Origin: Auricularia sp. M13
Lineage: Eukaryota > Basidiomycota > Agaricomycetes > Auriculariales > Auriculariaceae
NCBI GenBank assembly: GCA_037042915.1
Contig: CM073198.1
Span: 3,348,001-3,412,000, forward strand
DNA: 64,000 nucleotides
Direction of reading: 5' to 3'
The position numbers were made by a program, and so were the translations under genes. Positions 48,152 to 58,334 of this stretch are shown here, piece by piece (position 1 is the first letter of the stretch; every line of letters begins with the position of its first letter). The notes beneath the pieces are model-generated. The model was not told where the DNA came from and ran no database searches. It was given only the letters and a program-made list of their open reading frames with translations.

Positions 48152-48691
48152 ATGGTGCGTCTGGCGTATAGTTGGTTGCATGACCACTGAGCGGCCGTGC
48201 AGGCATCTGAACTGCGATACACCGCTAACGCCCAGCTTGAACACCGTACGAAGCACACTCGCCAGGAGTATCTGGTTACTAACTCTGATATCCTCACCAA
48301 CCAGTGCACGCTCGTTACACTGGCACCGGTATGTGTGTTGCGGACAGCGTATGAGGACTGCTGAACCGTTTTGTTTTTCGGCGCGGGCAGGACATGCGGA
48401 CATGACTAAGTAGTAAGCGCAAACGTGGTGGTTGGTTGTTCTTTTTGCTTATTGTCCCGTGCACAGCGACTGGATCACGCACCAGCACCGGGATACGTGC
48501 GCGTCGATAGTCGGGCACGCGCCGCTGACGTCGTACCTGGCCATTGCGGACGGCGAGTCTATCGGACGGGTCAGGTTCGAGACGACCGAGGTACGGCTAA
48601 TGACGTGGATGGAGCTCTGCTTTGCTGAGAAAAATGTGTCCAGCGGATGCTGCAGCCGTGTGGGCCGCCGCCGCCCAAGAACGACGACTAG
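48152..48691 (+). CDS. SF3B5: SF3B5 (SF3b 10-kDa subunit)
   Basis: Six coding exons, 48152-48154, 48203-48245, 48305-48328, 48391-48412, 48467-48590 and 48644-48691, give 87 aa; human SF3B5 has 86. It is a small, highly conserved component of SF3b in the U2 snRNP. The spliced product reads ANAQLEHLHARYTGTGHADM, then TKYDWITHQHRDT, SYLAIADGESIGRVRFE and RMLQPCGPPPPKNDD. The first coding exon is only the ATG, followed directly by GTGCGT. Exons of 24 and 22 nt follow. The donor at 48413 (GTAAGC) was chosen over one three bases earlier because it restores KYDW. No ORF over a fragment reveals this gene. Confidence 0.95.
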
Positions 48692-49074
48692 CAGGGTGGC
48701 AGGAGCGGCAGGGCTGAAGCGTTGAGCAGGGACCGGCTGGGATAGGCAGTTGTTGTACTTTGCTTCGATTGCCGTGAATAGGAACTTGAAGCGGGCCGTG
48801 ACTGCTCAAACGCGCCCCGCGCGGACATTCGCACCCCGCTCCGATCCTTGTCCTCTGCTCTCCCACTCCCGATTCCTGTGCGCTGCATGCCAGCTTAAAG
48901 CCGAACACCGACTCTAACTACAACCAGGACCTCTTGCTGGACCCCGTTTTTATCTCCGGGCCACGCACAGCGACCACGCCGACCCAACCTCCACCCAGCA
49001 CGCTTCCCAACCACGGCCACGGACCACCCGCCGTCCACAACTCGCCTGGCTACAAGAACAACAGCCTGGCCACC
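48692..49074. other. Intergenic between SF3B5 and the methyltransferase gene
   Basis: Holds the SF3B5 3' end and the promoter and 5' UTR of the next gene. No other feature seen. Confidence 0.4.
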
Positions 49075-51091
49075 ATGGAAGCGCCCGAATCGCCCTCCCG
49101 ACCGCCCTCCTTCGACTCGTACAGCTCGTCGCCGTCCAGTTCGTCGTCGTCGTCGTTGGCGTCCATCGCCCAAAGCAACTTCACTTCGCCGACGCTCGTC
49201 GACTTCGACACGATCATGATCGACGTCCAGACGCCCACACCGCTCAAGTGGCCCCGCACGCCCGAAAACCCCCTCAAGGAAGACGCCGCCTCGTATTTCT
49301 CCCCCACCGCAGCAGCCAACCCCCGTCACTCGCTCCTGCGCGCGGTCTCGTTCACCAAGCACGACTCCGAGCCCGTATCTGGCAAACTGCGTTCTAAGGT
49401 CTCCGTGCCCGCGCTCATCGCGGGCTGGACCAAGTCTTCGCGCAAACGCGCAGACTCCATCACCAGTGCCGCCATCCCGCCGTCGCCCACTACGTCCGTG
49501 TCCAGCTCGTCCACACTCTCAGCGCGCACGTCGGAGGAGTCGCAACTCAGGACGCGCTGTGATTCGCTGGACTCCTCCGTCGGGTCAGAGATAGACCCTG
49601 CAGAGCACGCCCTGTCGAAAGGGCGCTCCAGCGTGCACTATGCCGCAGATGACAGCAGCGCTGCCCGTCAATGGTCCGTGGACTTCACGTCAAATTGCAC
49701 GTCCCGTACCGCTGACATTATTGCTTCCGCCACGTCCAGTGACAGACGGACTACCGAGCTTCTCACCACGTTAGCCCAGGGCAGCCCGTCGTTCTTCGCC
49801 TACAGCAAGCCGCCTCGCAAGGTCCTTGACCTCGGATGCGGGGATGGCGCCTGGATTCTTATGGCTGCCCAGCGCTGGACTGTGCGTCGGCTGTGTTTTT
49901 ACACACGTATATGATTGCTCATCCTGTCCTCCCCCGCACAGTCGACCGATTTTGTCGGTGTGGACTGCCGTCAGCATTGGCCCGCCCATGATCACATGCG
50001 CCATAAACGGGGTCTCAGCGACGGCACGATCAACCGCATCGACTTTCGTGTGGCCAACTTGTAAGTTCATCAAATCCTTGCATCATCGTCCAGACTCTGA
50101 TTCCGCGCGTACGCGCCTCCAGCCTCTGCGACCTCGACTCTTTCCCTGCAGAGTCGTTCGACTTCGTCCGCATGGCGTACCTCGGCCTCTCGCTCCCGAA
50201 AGGTTCTTGGCGCTCTTTACTGGCCGACGTAAAGCGCCTTCTTGTCCCCGGCGGTCGCATCGAGGTTTGTTTTACGTGTGATTGTGCAAACCCCATCCTG
50301 ATGACTGATACGATAATTTCTCACAGTTTATTGACGAGGCGCCCATCATGCCGTCGGACGAGCCGTTCGAGTTCGGGCTCGACACCACAGGCGACGTGGC
50401 TAGTTTGCTCGAGACGCAGTTCAAGCAAATGCTCGCTGCACGCGGCTTCCTTGCGCCGAACCTGAATCTGCGCGACAGCTTTTGGGAGCGCCCGATCCAC
50501 TGCCTCCAGGAATACGTGGGCAACGCGTCTCGCATAGCCGGCTTTGAGGTTTCTCTGCCGCCCAGTCACCACGATGACGATGATTTCGGCGAAAAGACAG
50601 TGCGCCCGAAAAAGAGCACTGTGCGACTACTGGACGATCTAGGTGCCAAGCCGCGCAAGGAGAAGGACGTGCTTCTTGCGACGACGCCGCAGACACCGGG
50701 CGCGTCTATTAGCCTGGATTCCAAGCTGCTCGTCCGGTCGTTCTCCAACACCGACGTACAACATTCGCTTCGCATGTCGGCACTAGACGCTCAGCTCCAT
50801 GCTAGCCGCAATCTGCAGCTCGTCCTCTCGCACAAGGAGGCGCTGTGGAAGCACATCTGCACCTCGTACGGCGAAGTCATATCTCGCAGGGTCTTCGACG
50901 ATGCCTTCTGGGATTACGAATGCGCGCAGCGCGAAAGACTGGGACTGTCCCGCGCGGACGATCCCGCCGACGACTGGGAGGATCCGATATTCTCCTATTT
51001 TCCAAAGAAGAACGCCGCGGACGCTGGGCCTAGCATCCAGCGCCGCGTGCGCGTTATCCAGGTCTGGGAGGCGCGCAAGAACTCTCAATAG
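49075..51091 (+). CDS. SAM-dependent methyltransferase-domain protein
   Basis: Exons 49075-49881, 49942-50060, 50123-50264 and 50327-51091 give 610 aa. The first 240 residues are Ser/Pro/Thr-rich and probably disordered. A class I Rossmann methyltransferase follows: motif I KVLDLGCGDGAWILMAAQ at about 249, an acidic post-motif STDFVGVDCR, a motif IV-like FDFVRMAYLGLSLPKGSW and motif V-like LLVPGGRIEFIDEAP. Such modules occur in LaeA-like and lipid or small-molecule methyltransferases; the substrate cannot be told. The C-terminal 180 residues contain a helical, charged region without a known domain. The ATG sits in CCACCATGG context. Confidence 0.9.
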
Positions 51092-52324
51092 AGTCGCGCC
51101 TGCCCGATCTGCCCGTGATCTTGCCTCGTTTTGAACTATCTTTCTCTTGTCTCTGTTTTCCTGTCTCTCTTCCCGGCGCCGCCACCGGCGTTTGACGACC
51201 TCATCTCTCTCATCTCACCGTACTCCCGCTCTGTGTATCTGTATCAGCCGGCTTCGTTCTCGTCTTATCCTCGACCTTTTCTCTCTTCTTCCTGTTTTCT
51301 TTCTATTCTTATCTCCATCTGTGCACTTTTTGCATTTGCCGCTCGCTCAACCATCTTACTCTCTCCTCTCTCCTCTCACTCGCCTTGTCCTCCTACCCTT
51401 TGCGCTTTCGTAGGGAAGCTGCACACCACGCTCTTTAGATCCGCTCTCATCCATCGCTCGTTGTCCTCTCTCCGTCGCACCTTCGTAGGGAGGTTGCGTT
51501 CCACGCTCCTTAGATCTCTATCCCTCTCTACCGCCAGCCCGCTTCGTAGGAAGTGGTGCACTCCACATTCGTTATCCTCCGTCCTCTCCTCATCCTACCG
51601 TACCACCCCACCCTACTCGCATCTTCTCTCGCACTCACTCATTCATTTCTTTCGTTTGTTTCACTTCTTTCGCATCCGGCTGATTTTTTTTCTTTTTTTC
51701 CCACTCGCTCTCGCGCATCATCTACACATCGCTCACTCTCCTCTCGCCTCTCTCGTCTGTGTCTCCTTTCCCGCTGTCCATTATCCAGTCCCTCTTCTCT
51801 TTTTGACGTTGATCTCTCGCGCACGGTACATAGCAAACGGGTCCCATCTCGCATAATTGTAGAAGTTGCATCGCATCGTGACTCTGACGCGGCGTGTCGC
51901 GCGTATCGGTTGGAAACGTCCTGTAGCTGCATTGAATCAAGCTTTTTTATTCACTCTCATTTTTGCTCACTGGGCATCAGTCGTTCGAAGTACCGTTCTT
52001 GCGGCCTATTTTGCCAGGCAGCCTGTGCCAGGAGGCGAGACCGCGGACTTTGAAGGCGTGTTCGTATTTGGTTGATCCCAAGATCATCCGCAGCATGGCC
52101 AGAAACAGCAAATTACATACCCTGAAATATTACTTTGCTCGTTAACTGCAGCGTGGGAACGCGTTAGCTCGATGCAGGACAAGACCAAGACTGCATTTCC
52201 CTGAATTAGGCGGGGCGATAACAGCTGTGCAGGATCGCTCTGGCTCTGCTTGGACGCTCGTGCAAGCCATCAAAAGTTGACGACAGGGCACCGATGGCCG
52301 GAAGCCAGTCTCTTGTCTGCAGCC
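51092..52324. other. Long polypyrimidine region
   Basis: About 51130-51800 is dominated by C and T on the plus strand and contains no purine-rich coding character; the 241-codon ORF across it is an artefact of the missing stop codons. The repeat inside is listed separately. It is either the 3' UTR of the methyltransferase gene or the 5' region of the next gene. Confidence 0.5.
51405..51575 (+). repeat. Three degenerate tandem units in the CT tract
   Basis: The block TTCGTAGGgA.G(T/C)TGC..(T/C)CCACGCTC(C/T)TTAGATC occurs at about 51407 and 51482, and a diverged copy (TTCGTAGGAAGTGGTGCACTCC) at about 51543. Spacing is about 75 and 60 bp. Confidence 0.6.
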
Positions 52325-53867
52325 ATGTCTGCTCGTCGCTCGTTTGCTGTCTTCGCAGCCCTTCTGTCTTGTGTCTCCGTCGCTCGTTGCGCACCGAACG
52401 ACATCGTCTACGATGATACTGGTACGTGCTCATTCTGAAGCAGATTGCCTGCATTTCATACTTTCCTGCTTTCCTGCAGACAAGGCATGGACGTATACGC
52501 CAGCAGCGAACTGGGGCGCGATCAGTGCGAAGGCGCCCTGTGCTGGGTGCACGACCCAGCCTGATCCAAGCAAGGCTCGCCAGGGAACGTGGCATGACTG
52601 TAGCAAGGTGCGCATACTTCTTCGGGGAATTAAGCATTGTGCTGAACCTATGCACAGGGCGGTAGTGCCGAGCTGAAGTTCGTGGGTGAGTGAACATACT
52701 GTATCTCCCTTTGCTCGGCTTCCTGAGATTCACGCGAAACAGGAAGCAGCGTCGCGGTCTACGCCATATGTCCCAAAGGAGTCTACCGCTCCAACTTCAC
52801 ATTCTTTCTCGACGACCAGCCTGCAGGTCGTTTCGTGGCTCCAGAAGGTGGTTGCAAGGATTACGAATACAACCAGGTCTGCGCTGAACGCTTGCCGCGA
52901 CAATACGACGCATTTACTCATGCTTCTATTCGCAGCCGATTTTTCACAAGGCGGGATTGAAGGTCACGCCCCACACTTTCCGCGTTGAGAACTGGATCAA
53001 GCCTGGAGACGTATACTCGACGTCTGACCTCGTGCTTGATTATGCCGTCGTCAACCCGTCCGGCTCTGCGTCAGCCACTGCGACTCATACGCCAAACCCG
53101 TCATCGTCCGTCACGCGCTCGACGGGCCTCGTCCCCAGCTCGACTGCGGTTCCCGGTCAAGGCAAGAACACCACCGTCGACGATGCAGACTCGTTCTGGA
53201 CCTACACTGGCCCGTGGGGAGAAATATCGAAGGCAAAGCCGTGCGCACCATGCGCCACGAAGCCAGACGCGAACAAGGCGCACGCCACAACATGGCACGA
53301 CCTCAGCCAGCCAGGCTCAGCCCAACTGTCGTTCACCGGCACCGCGCTGTGGGTATACACTATCTGTCCAGGTATATCTGCCACTTCCGCGGTTCCGCGT
53401 AAGATATTGATGGTCTACAACTAGGTCCTTTGGCGGACGGGGGCGCTTTCAGCTCTCGCTTCTCATTCACTCTCGATGGCAAGAGTGATGGCGACTTCAC
53501 TGGCCCGGCGGCTGGATGCAAGCAATACGAGTACAACCAACTCGTATACAAGGCAGAGGGTCTTGGGCAAGGCACGCACGTTTTCACTATCTCGAACGTC
53601 GCTGCTCCCAGCGGGGCAAATCAGTCGGACCTCCTTCTCGACTACGCCGTCATTCAAGGCGGGGGCCCAGTGAAGGGAGGCGGTATCAACCCGGGGCCTG
53701 GCGACACCACGAACACGACATCGACGACGACGACGGCTGGTACCTCGGAAACGCCGTCCGATAGCCCGTCCGGTACAGACGACGAGGACAACAGTGCAAG
53801 CCCGTTGCAGCTGAGCGGGCCACTTGCAATCGCCCTCGCGATGGCCGCCGGCTTCTTCGTTCTGTGA
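52325..53867 (+). CDS. Secreted GPI-type surface protein with duplicated domain
   Basis: Exons 52325-52421, 52480-52607, 52658-52685, 52743-52876, 52936-53371 and 53425-53867 give 421 aa. A signal peptide (FAVFAALLSCVSVARC) and a C-terminal hydrophobic tail (PLAIALAMAAGFFVL) after a Ser/Thr/Asp-rich spacer indicate a GPI-anchored protein. Two copies of one domain of about 145 residues lie at about 26-172 and 208-350. Shared marks include WTYT, APCAGCTTQPDPSKA against KPCAPCATKPDANKA, WHD, YxICP, GCKxYEYNQ and LVLDYAV against LLLDYAV. The fold is probably a beta sandwich, but no named family was recognised. Copy 1 is split by more introns than copy 2. Exon 3 is 28 nt. Confidence 0.9.
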
Positions 53868-54301
53868 TTTATTCGCAGGTTTCTCGTTCGGACACACGGA
53901 TTTCCACGCTGAGCATGCTCAGACCGGCTTAGGTTATCTTAAGTATCTAAGTTGGGTTGCTTCCATGGGCCATTCCAACTTGGCCATGTTGGTTTACGAT
54001 TTTCTTCACGCTCGTTATTTAGCTTGTTATTCTACTGTAGTGCTACATCCTGGAGATGCGCTCCGTGTCAATTCGATATAGGTTCCGCAGTGTAGAGCAT
54101 GCTTTTCTTACATTGCTGGAGGTTTGAGTTTGTAAACTAATCGATGCCCATAAGCAGTGCAGATCGAGAGCATGCTTTGGATTTGTTTGGCACAATCTTG
54201 TACAAATTGAATCTTGGAGTGGCAAACGCTGAATTCTAAAGTTTGTGCTGCTACATAGCGCTACAGCATTGTGGGGAAATCTGACTGGGCTAGCACACGG
54301 T
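53868..54301. other. Convergent 3' region
   Basis: Relatively AT-rich gap between two genes ending towards each other. No gene seen. Confidence 0.4.
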
Positions 54302-54756
54302 CTAGCGTTCCTTCAGGTCCTCAAATACATCCTGCAGGACAGGGTTCTTGCTGCTCTCTACAGTGCCGCGTGCCAGCAGATCTGCCCAAGGTGATGCGCT
54401 TAGAAGCTACATGCGTGTCCATAGCATGCATGCTTACCTGCGTCTGTACCCTCGGCAGTGATGGCGAAGTAATGGGGAGCCCATCCGCTCAACGTCAATG
54501 GAACGCTCTCACGACCCTTTTCCGGGCTCCAGCCCAACACTTCCGCGAGTTTCTGGTCGACGTATACGGTGCCGCTGGTACGGTCCAAGGTGACGCGAAA
54601 GCTTTCAGTCGTCCCTGCCCTTCCCGCAGCGCTGGTCACAGTGTACTGAAGCCTTTTCTGCAGCGATCTCCGAGAAAGCAATGTGCATCTGGCCGCAAGA
54701 CCGGATGTTCGAACGACACTGCGCAGCGGTTGGGACGTAGATGCAAGGCTGAGCAT
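54302..54756 (-). CDS. Small protein with mitochondrial-type presequence
   Basis: Exons 54756-54438 and 54381-54302 give 132 aa. The N-terminal 40 residues are rich in Arg, Ser and Leu without acids (LRSVVRTSGLAARCTLLSRR), as in mitochondrial targeting sequences. The mature part contains TVYVDQKLAEVLGWSPEKG and a charged end, VFEDLKER. I do not recognise the family. It is transcribed divergently from the Fic/Doc gene; the two ATGs are 156 bp apart. Confidence 0.75.
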
Positions 54757-54912
54757 GACCAGATACTACGGTGCGTTATCAGGGTGCACAAGCGCACAAA
54801 ATCAAGTCGAAGTTCAACATGCCGAACGGCGGAGTTGTTTCGACTCGTTCGGCATGCCTCGCTTTTATAAAGGACAAAACAGCACTCCACTCTTCACCAC
54901 TCCTGGTCAGAC
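54757..54912. promoter_or_regulatory. 156-bp bidirectional promoter region
   Basis: Shared by the mitochondrial-type gene (minus) and the Fic/Doc gene (plus). A TATAAA box at 54866-54871 lies 41 bp upstream of the Fic/Doc ATG. Confidence 0.6.
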
Positions 54913-55494
54913 ATGATAATCACAGTCCCAGGCATGGCAGGCCAGGCCGCTCGTCTCGCGCGCGTGTTCACTCCGGAATACGCACTCAGAATCAATGCGC
55001 AAATGGTTCATCCCGCTCGTTCTGTCGTGGCAAAGCCCGCACAGCTGAGAACCGCATTGATTCGTCCGGTGGACGTCTCTGTCAATGAGCCGCATCGTCC
55101 TGCGTCGTACCTGGCCGCTAGTCTGTCCTATGGCATTATCGCAGGCAAGTCCCCGACTCCCCGTCTTTAACAGCATACACCCGATCAAACTGACAATGTG
55201 ACCTCCACAGACCGCCCGTTCGTCGATGGGAACAAGCGTACTGGTCAGCTGCACTCGATCCCAGGTAACACTGCATAAGCGCTCACCCGATCGTGTCTTT
55301 GACCAGCTCTCTTCATGGCCAACGAGTATCTGAGGGTCTTGGGCTTGCCCGGCATTACCGACCCCGTCCTGGACTCTGGGGCTTACGGTGATGTTACACA
55401 AATAGTTTATCAACATGTGTGGGCTGCTGCTGGCACTTCCCAACTGGAGGAGTTGGCAGCTGCGATCGCTCGCAAGCCCCAAGAGCTGGCCTAA
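54913..55494 (+). CDS. Single-domain Fic/Doc-family protein
   Basis: Exons 54913-55144, 55211-55243 and 55307-55494 give 150 aa. The Fic/Doc active-site motif is seen as DRPFVDGNKRTALF at about residues 78-91, with Arg in place of the usual leading His of HPFx(D/N)GNKR. Upstream helices (YLAASLSYGIIA) and downstream GLPGITDPVLDSG fit the Doc (death-on-curing) branch. Fic enzymes AMPylate proteins; bacterial Doc phosphorylates EF-Tu. No antitoxin-like partner gene is visible. Intron 1 (55145-55210) starts with GC (AG|GCAAGT), and intron 2 interrupts the motif after GNKRT. The changed first residue makes enzymatic activity uncertain. Doc-like proteins are known sporadically in fungi. Confidence 0.88.
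55145..55210 (+). other. GC-AG intron in the Fic/Doc gene
   Basis: Donor AG|GCAAGT is the textbook GC-type donor; acceptor CCACAG. The nearest GT (AA|GTCCCC) would break the active-site frame. Confidence 0.85.
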
Positions 55495-55696
55495 CTGCCA
55501 TTCGTTTGCAATGATCTCGTAACGAGCTCACCCGTTCGTCCATGTACAACATTCAATTCATTACCTCGTGCCCCTCGGGCCTCTAGAGGCTCATGTACGA
55601 CTTGTTCTCTCACACCTTGAGACGGCAGGCCGTCAGAAACTTGACATGGAAAGGTTCATAGGATACTGCGGGTAAAGAAAAATCCAGACTGAGAAA

Positions 55697-58241
55697 TCAT
55701 AAAACAACCAAGTCCCCCCGACACGCGCTGCACCAGAACACATGCGAATCGTCCAAAAACTGCGGACGCCTCGTCACGTGCACATACGCGTCCTCCTGCT
55801 CCGGCGGCGGCGGCTCCTCGTTCTCGGCGTTTGCCTCAGTGAGCACAGAGAGGCTGGACAAGTTGCGCCGCAGCGGCGACGTGACGCCGTGGACATGCGC
55901 GCCGAGGCCCATCTCGCTGTCCATGCGCGCCTTGAGCATGCTCAGGCTCACGCGGCGCTTATGCCGCGTCTCGGGCGTGAGCTGCTCGTCGAGCACGATC
56001 GCCGGGCGCGTGGCCGGCGGCAGCGCAGCGGCGGCAGGCGGCGAGCGCGCGCCGGAGAGCGAGCTGGACGGGCGCGAGATGCGCTGGTGCAGAGCGAGCT
56101 TGGCGTGCGCGAGCTCGTCCTCGAGCGCCGCGACGCGCTTCTGCAGCCGGTGCGCCTCGGCCTGCGAGTCGAACGCCCTCGTCTCGAGCTCGCGCACCGT
56201 CGCGTGCGCGGCGGACAGGTCCAGCGCGTGCTGCTGCCGCAGCGCGCTCAGCATCTCGCCGTCGAGCGTCTGCGCGCCCTCGGCGTCGGACGACGAGCTC
56301 GCGGCGGCCAGGTCCTGCTTCAGCCGCGCGATCTCGTCGTCCCGCGCGAGGATCTCGCTGCGCAGCGCCTCGACGTCCGTCTGCGCGCTCTGCAGCAGCC
56401 CGAGCATCTCCTCCCGCGCGCGCCGCTGCTCCTCGAGCTCCGTCTGCGCGCCGGACGCCTCGACAGCGCGCTGCTGTGCCTCGGAGCTGAGACGCGTGAT
56501 CTCGTCCTGGTTTCGGATAACCGTCTGGCGGTGCGCGGCGCGCTCGGCATCGAGCTCGCGTATGCTGGCATGCGCCGTGGCCAGCTGTGCCTGCAGCTCG
56601 CTGTGCGCCTTCACGAGCTCGCCTTTCTCCGTCAGCGCGCCATTCCGCAGCGCCTCCCGCTCGGCCTCCAGCGCGCTAATCTGGACGTCGCGCTCCTGCA
56701 GCTGCTGCCGCAGGTCCTGCACTGCGGCGTCGAGCTGCGCGATCTGGTCGTCCTGCGCACGCAGCTTGCGCTGCAGCGACTCAGCCGACTCGCCCAGCTC
56801 GAGCTTCGCGTTCGTTAGCTCGGCAATCTTGGGCCGCATCTCCTCGAGCTGCCCGACGAGCGCGACGTTCTCCGTCTGCAAGCTGTGTTGTATGCGCTCC
56901 GCGTCATCTGCACGACGCGTCGCGGCGGCCAGCTCGGCATGGGCGCTTTGCAGTTGTCTGTTCTGCTGGGCCAGCTCGGTGGCGGACTTTACGAGACGAT
57001 GCTGGAGTTCTTCCAGCGATTTCTGGCTTATGCTGAGCTGAGATTGGAGGGTATCTCGTTCTGAGGCCAGCGAATCGCGTTCAGAGGATGTCGACGCGAG
57101 TTGTGTCGCAGTCGACTTGTGCTCTTGCTCCAAAGCGATGTATTTGCGCTTCCACTCTTCTGCACTTGCGGAATTCTCTTTGAGTTTGGACTCGAACGTA
57201 TCGCGTTCGCTCTTGACTTGAGCATGTGTCTACAAACGTCGTTGGTATGTGGAATGTGAAATAGAGTGTGACCTTACCTGGCGAAGCTTGGATAAATGCG
57301 CTTCAAGCGAGTCAGCGCGTTCCTGCGCGCCCTTAAGAGACTTCTCCAAGTTCTCCAGGCGGTCGTCGGCCTGTATTTGCTCTTCGAGATCCTGGTAACG
57401 CCGCTGAATCTGAGACAGTTGAGAACGTAGGTCGGATATGGTTCGTTTGTTGGATTCTAGCTCGCGTTCCTGCGCGGACGTGTAAGCTGAATGTAGTTCA
57501 CGTATGATGAGCAGTTGAACGTGCCTGTTCGCGTTGCTTTTCATGATTATGCTGCTCCCGCGCTGAGGCCTGCTCAAGCTGTTGGGTTGCAGTCTTCAGC
57601 TTATCCTCGGCCTGGGAGCTGCGATGCAGGAGGCTCTCAATCTCCTCGCGCGCGGCCAGCAGGTCGGCTGCACCCTGTTGCGACTCTGACGCAGACAGCA
57701 ACGCGTCAGAAAGTCTTTCCGGCGGGATGAGATGAATGCTCTCACCCGCTTCGACGCCCTGTAGTCGCTCGAGAGAGGCGGCAAGACTGGACTTTTCCGA
57801 GACGAGGAGGTTGATGGTCTGCTGCTGAGACTTGACGAGGCTGCGTAGCTGGGCCACATCCTCCGAGAGCTCTGGCGACTTGGGCGAGGCCACCGGCGGC
57901 GTCTGCAGGCGCGAGGGAGTTGCAGGCCGGGCCTTGGGCGGCGGGCTGGGCGCAATGAGCTCAGGGCGCCTGTGCGCGCTGGGAGCACGTACGGTGGGTC
58001 GCCCGCCTCGCTGCGGTCCTCGGGCACCTCGGACGGCGCGTTGGAGCCGGTCGGGCTGATGACGCCGGCGCGGGCGACGGCGCTGACGGGGCTGCCCGTC
58101 GTCGCGGCCTTCTGTTGCTGGCGCTTCTTGAGCTGGGACGGAAAGGCGTGTCAGTTGCATGGCGGCATTGCGTGCGGCGGGCGTGCGCACCAGAGCCTTT
58201 GCGCGCGCGGCCTTTGCGGCCCTCTCGTCCGCGTCGGCCAT
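55697..58241 (-). CDS. Long coiled-coil protein, golgin-like
   Basis: Model 58241-58191, 58132-58028, 57959-57521, 57486-57278 and 57229-55697 gives 778 aa. The N-terminus (ADERAAKAARAKALLKKRQQ) resembles the short basic helix that starts GM130-type golgins. A Pro/Ser-rich segment follows, then nearly continuous coiled coil (residues about 170-700). The C-terminus has DSHVFWCSACRGDLVVL. A tethering role at the Golgi is inference from this layout and could equally be another coiled-coil scaffold. Two splice junctions are weak: the 68-nt intron at 57960-58027 was chosen over a 23-nt alternative, and the intron at 57487-57520 is only 34 nt, shorter than any other here. Confidence 0.7.
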
Positions 58242-58334
58242 GGCAGAGTGTCGGTCGGAGGGTGCTGGTCGGTGATGAGCCTGTGCGCGGTACCGCAAAC
58301 AGCCGCACCCAGGCTGCTCTGCTCTGCTCTCGCG
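58242..58334. promoter_or_regulatory. 93-bp bidirectional promoter region
   Basis: Only 93 bp separate the ATGs of the golgin-like gene (minus) and ARPC5 (plus), so the two must share promoter sequence and have very short 5' UTRs or overlapping ones. Confidence 0.55.

Noticed and set aside
51131-51856. 241-codon plus-strand ORF
   Set aside because: Composed almost only of Ser, Leu, Phe, Pro and Arg because the DNA is a C/T tract; no domain, no start context.
55742-57041. 358- and 400-codon plus-strand ORFs
   Set aside because: Antisense to the GC-rich coiled-coil gene; typical shadow composition (Arg/Leu or Ser/Cys).
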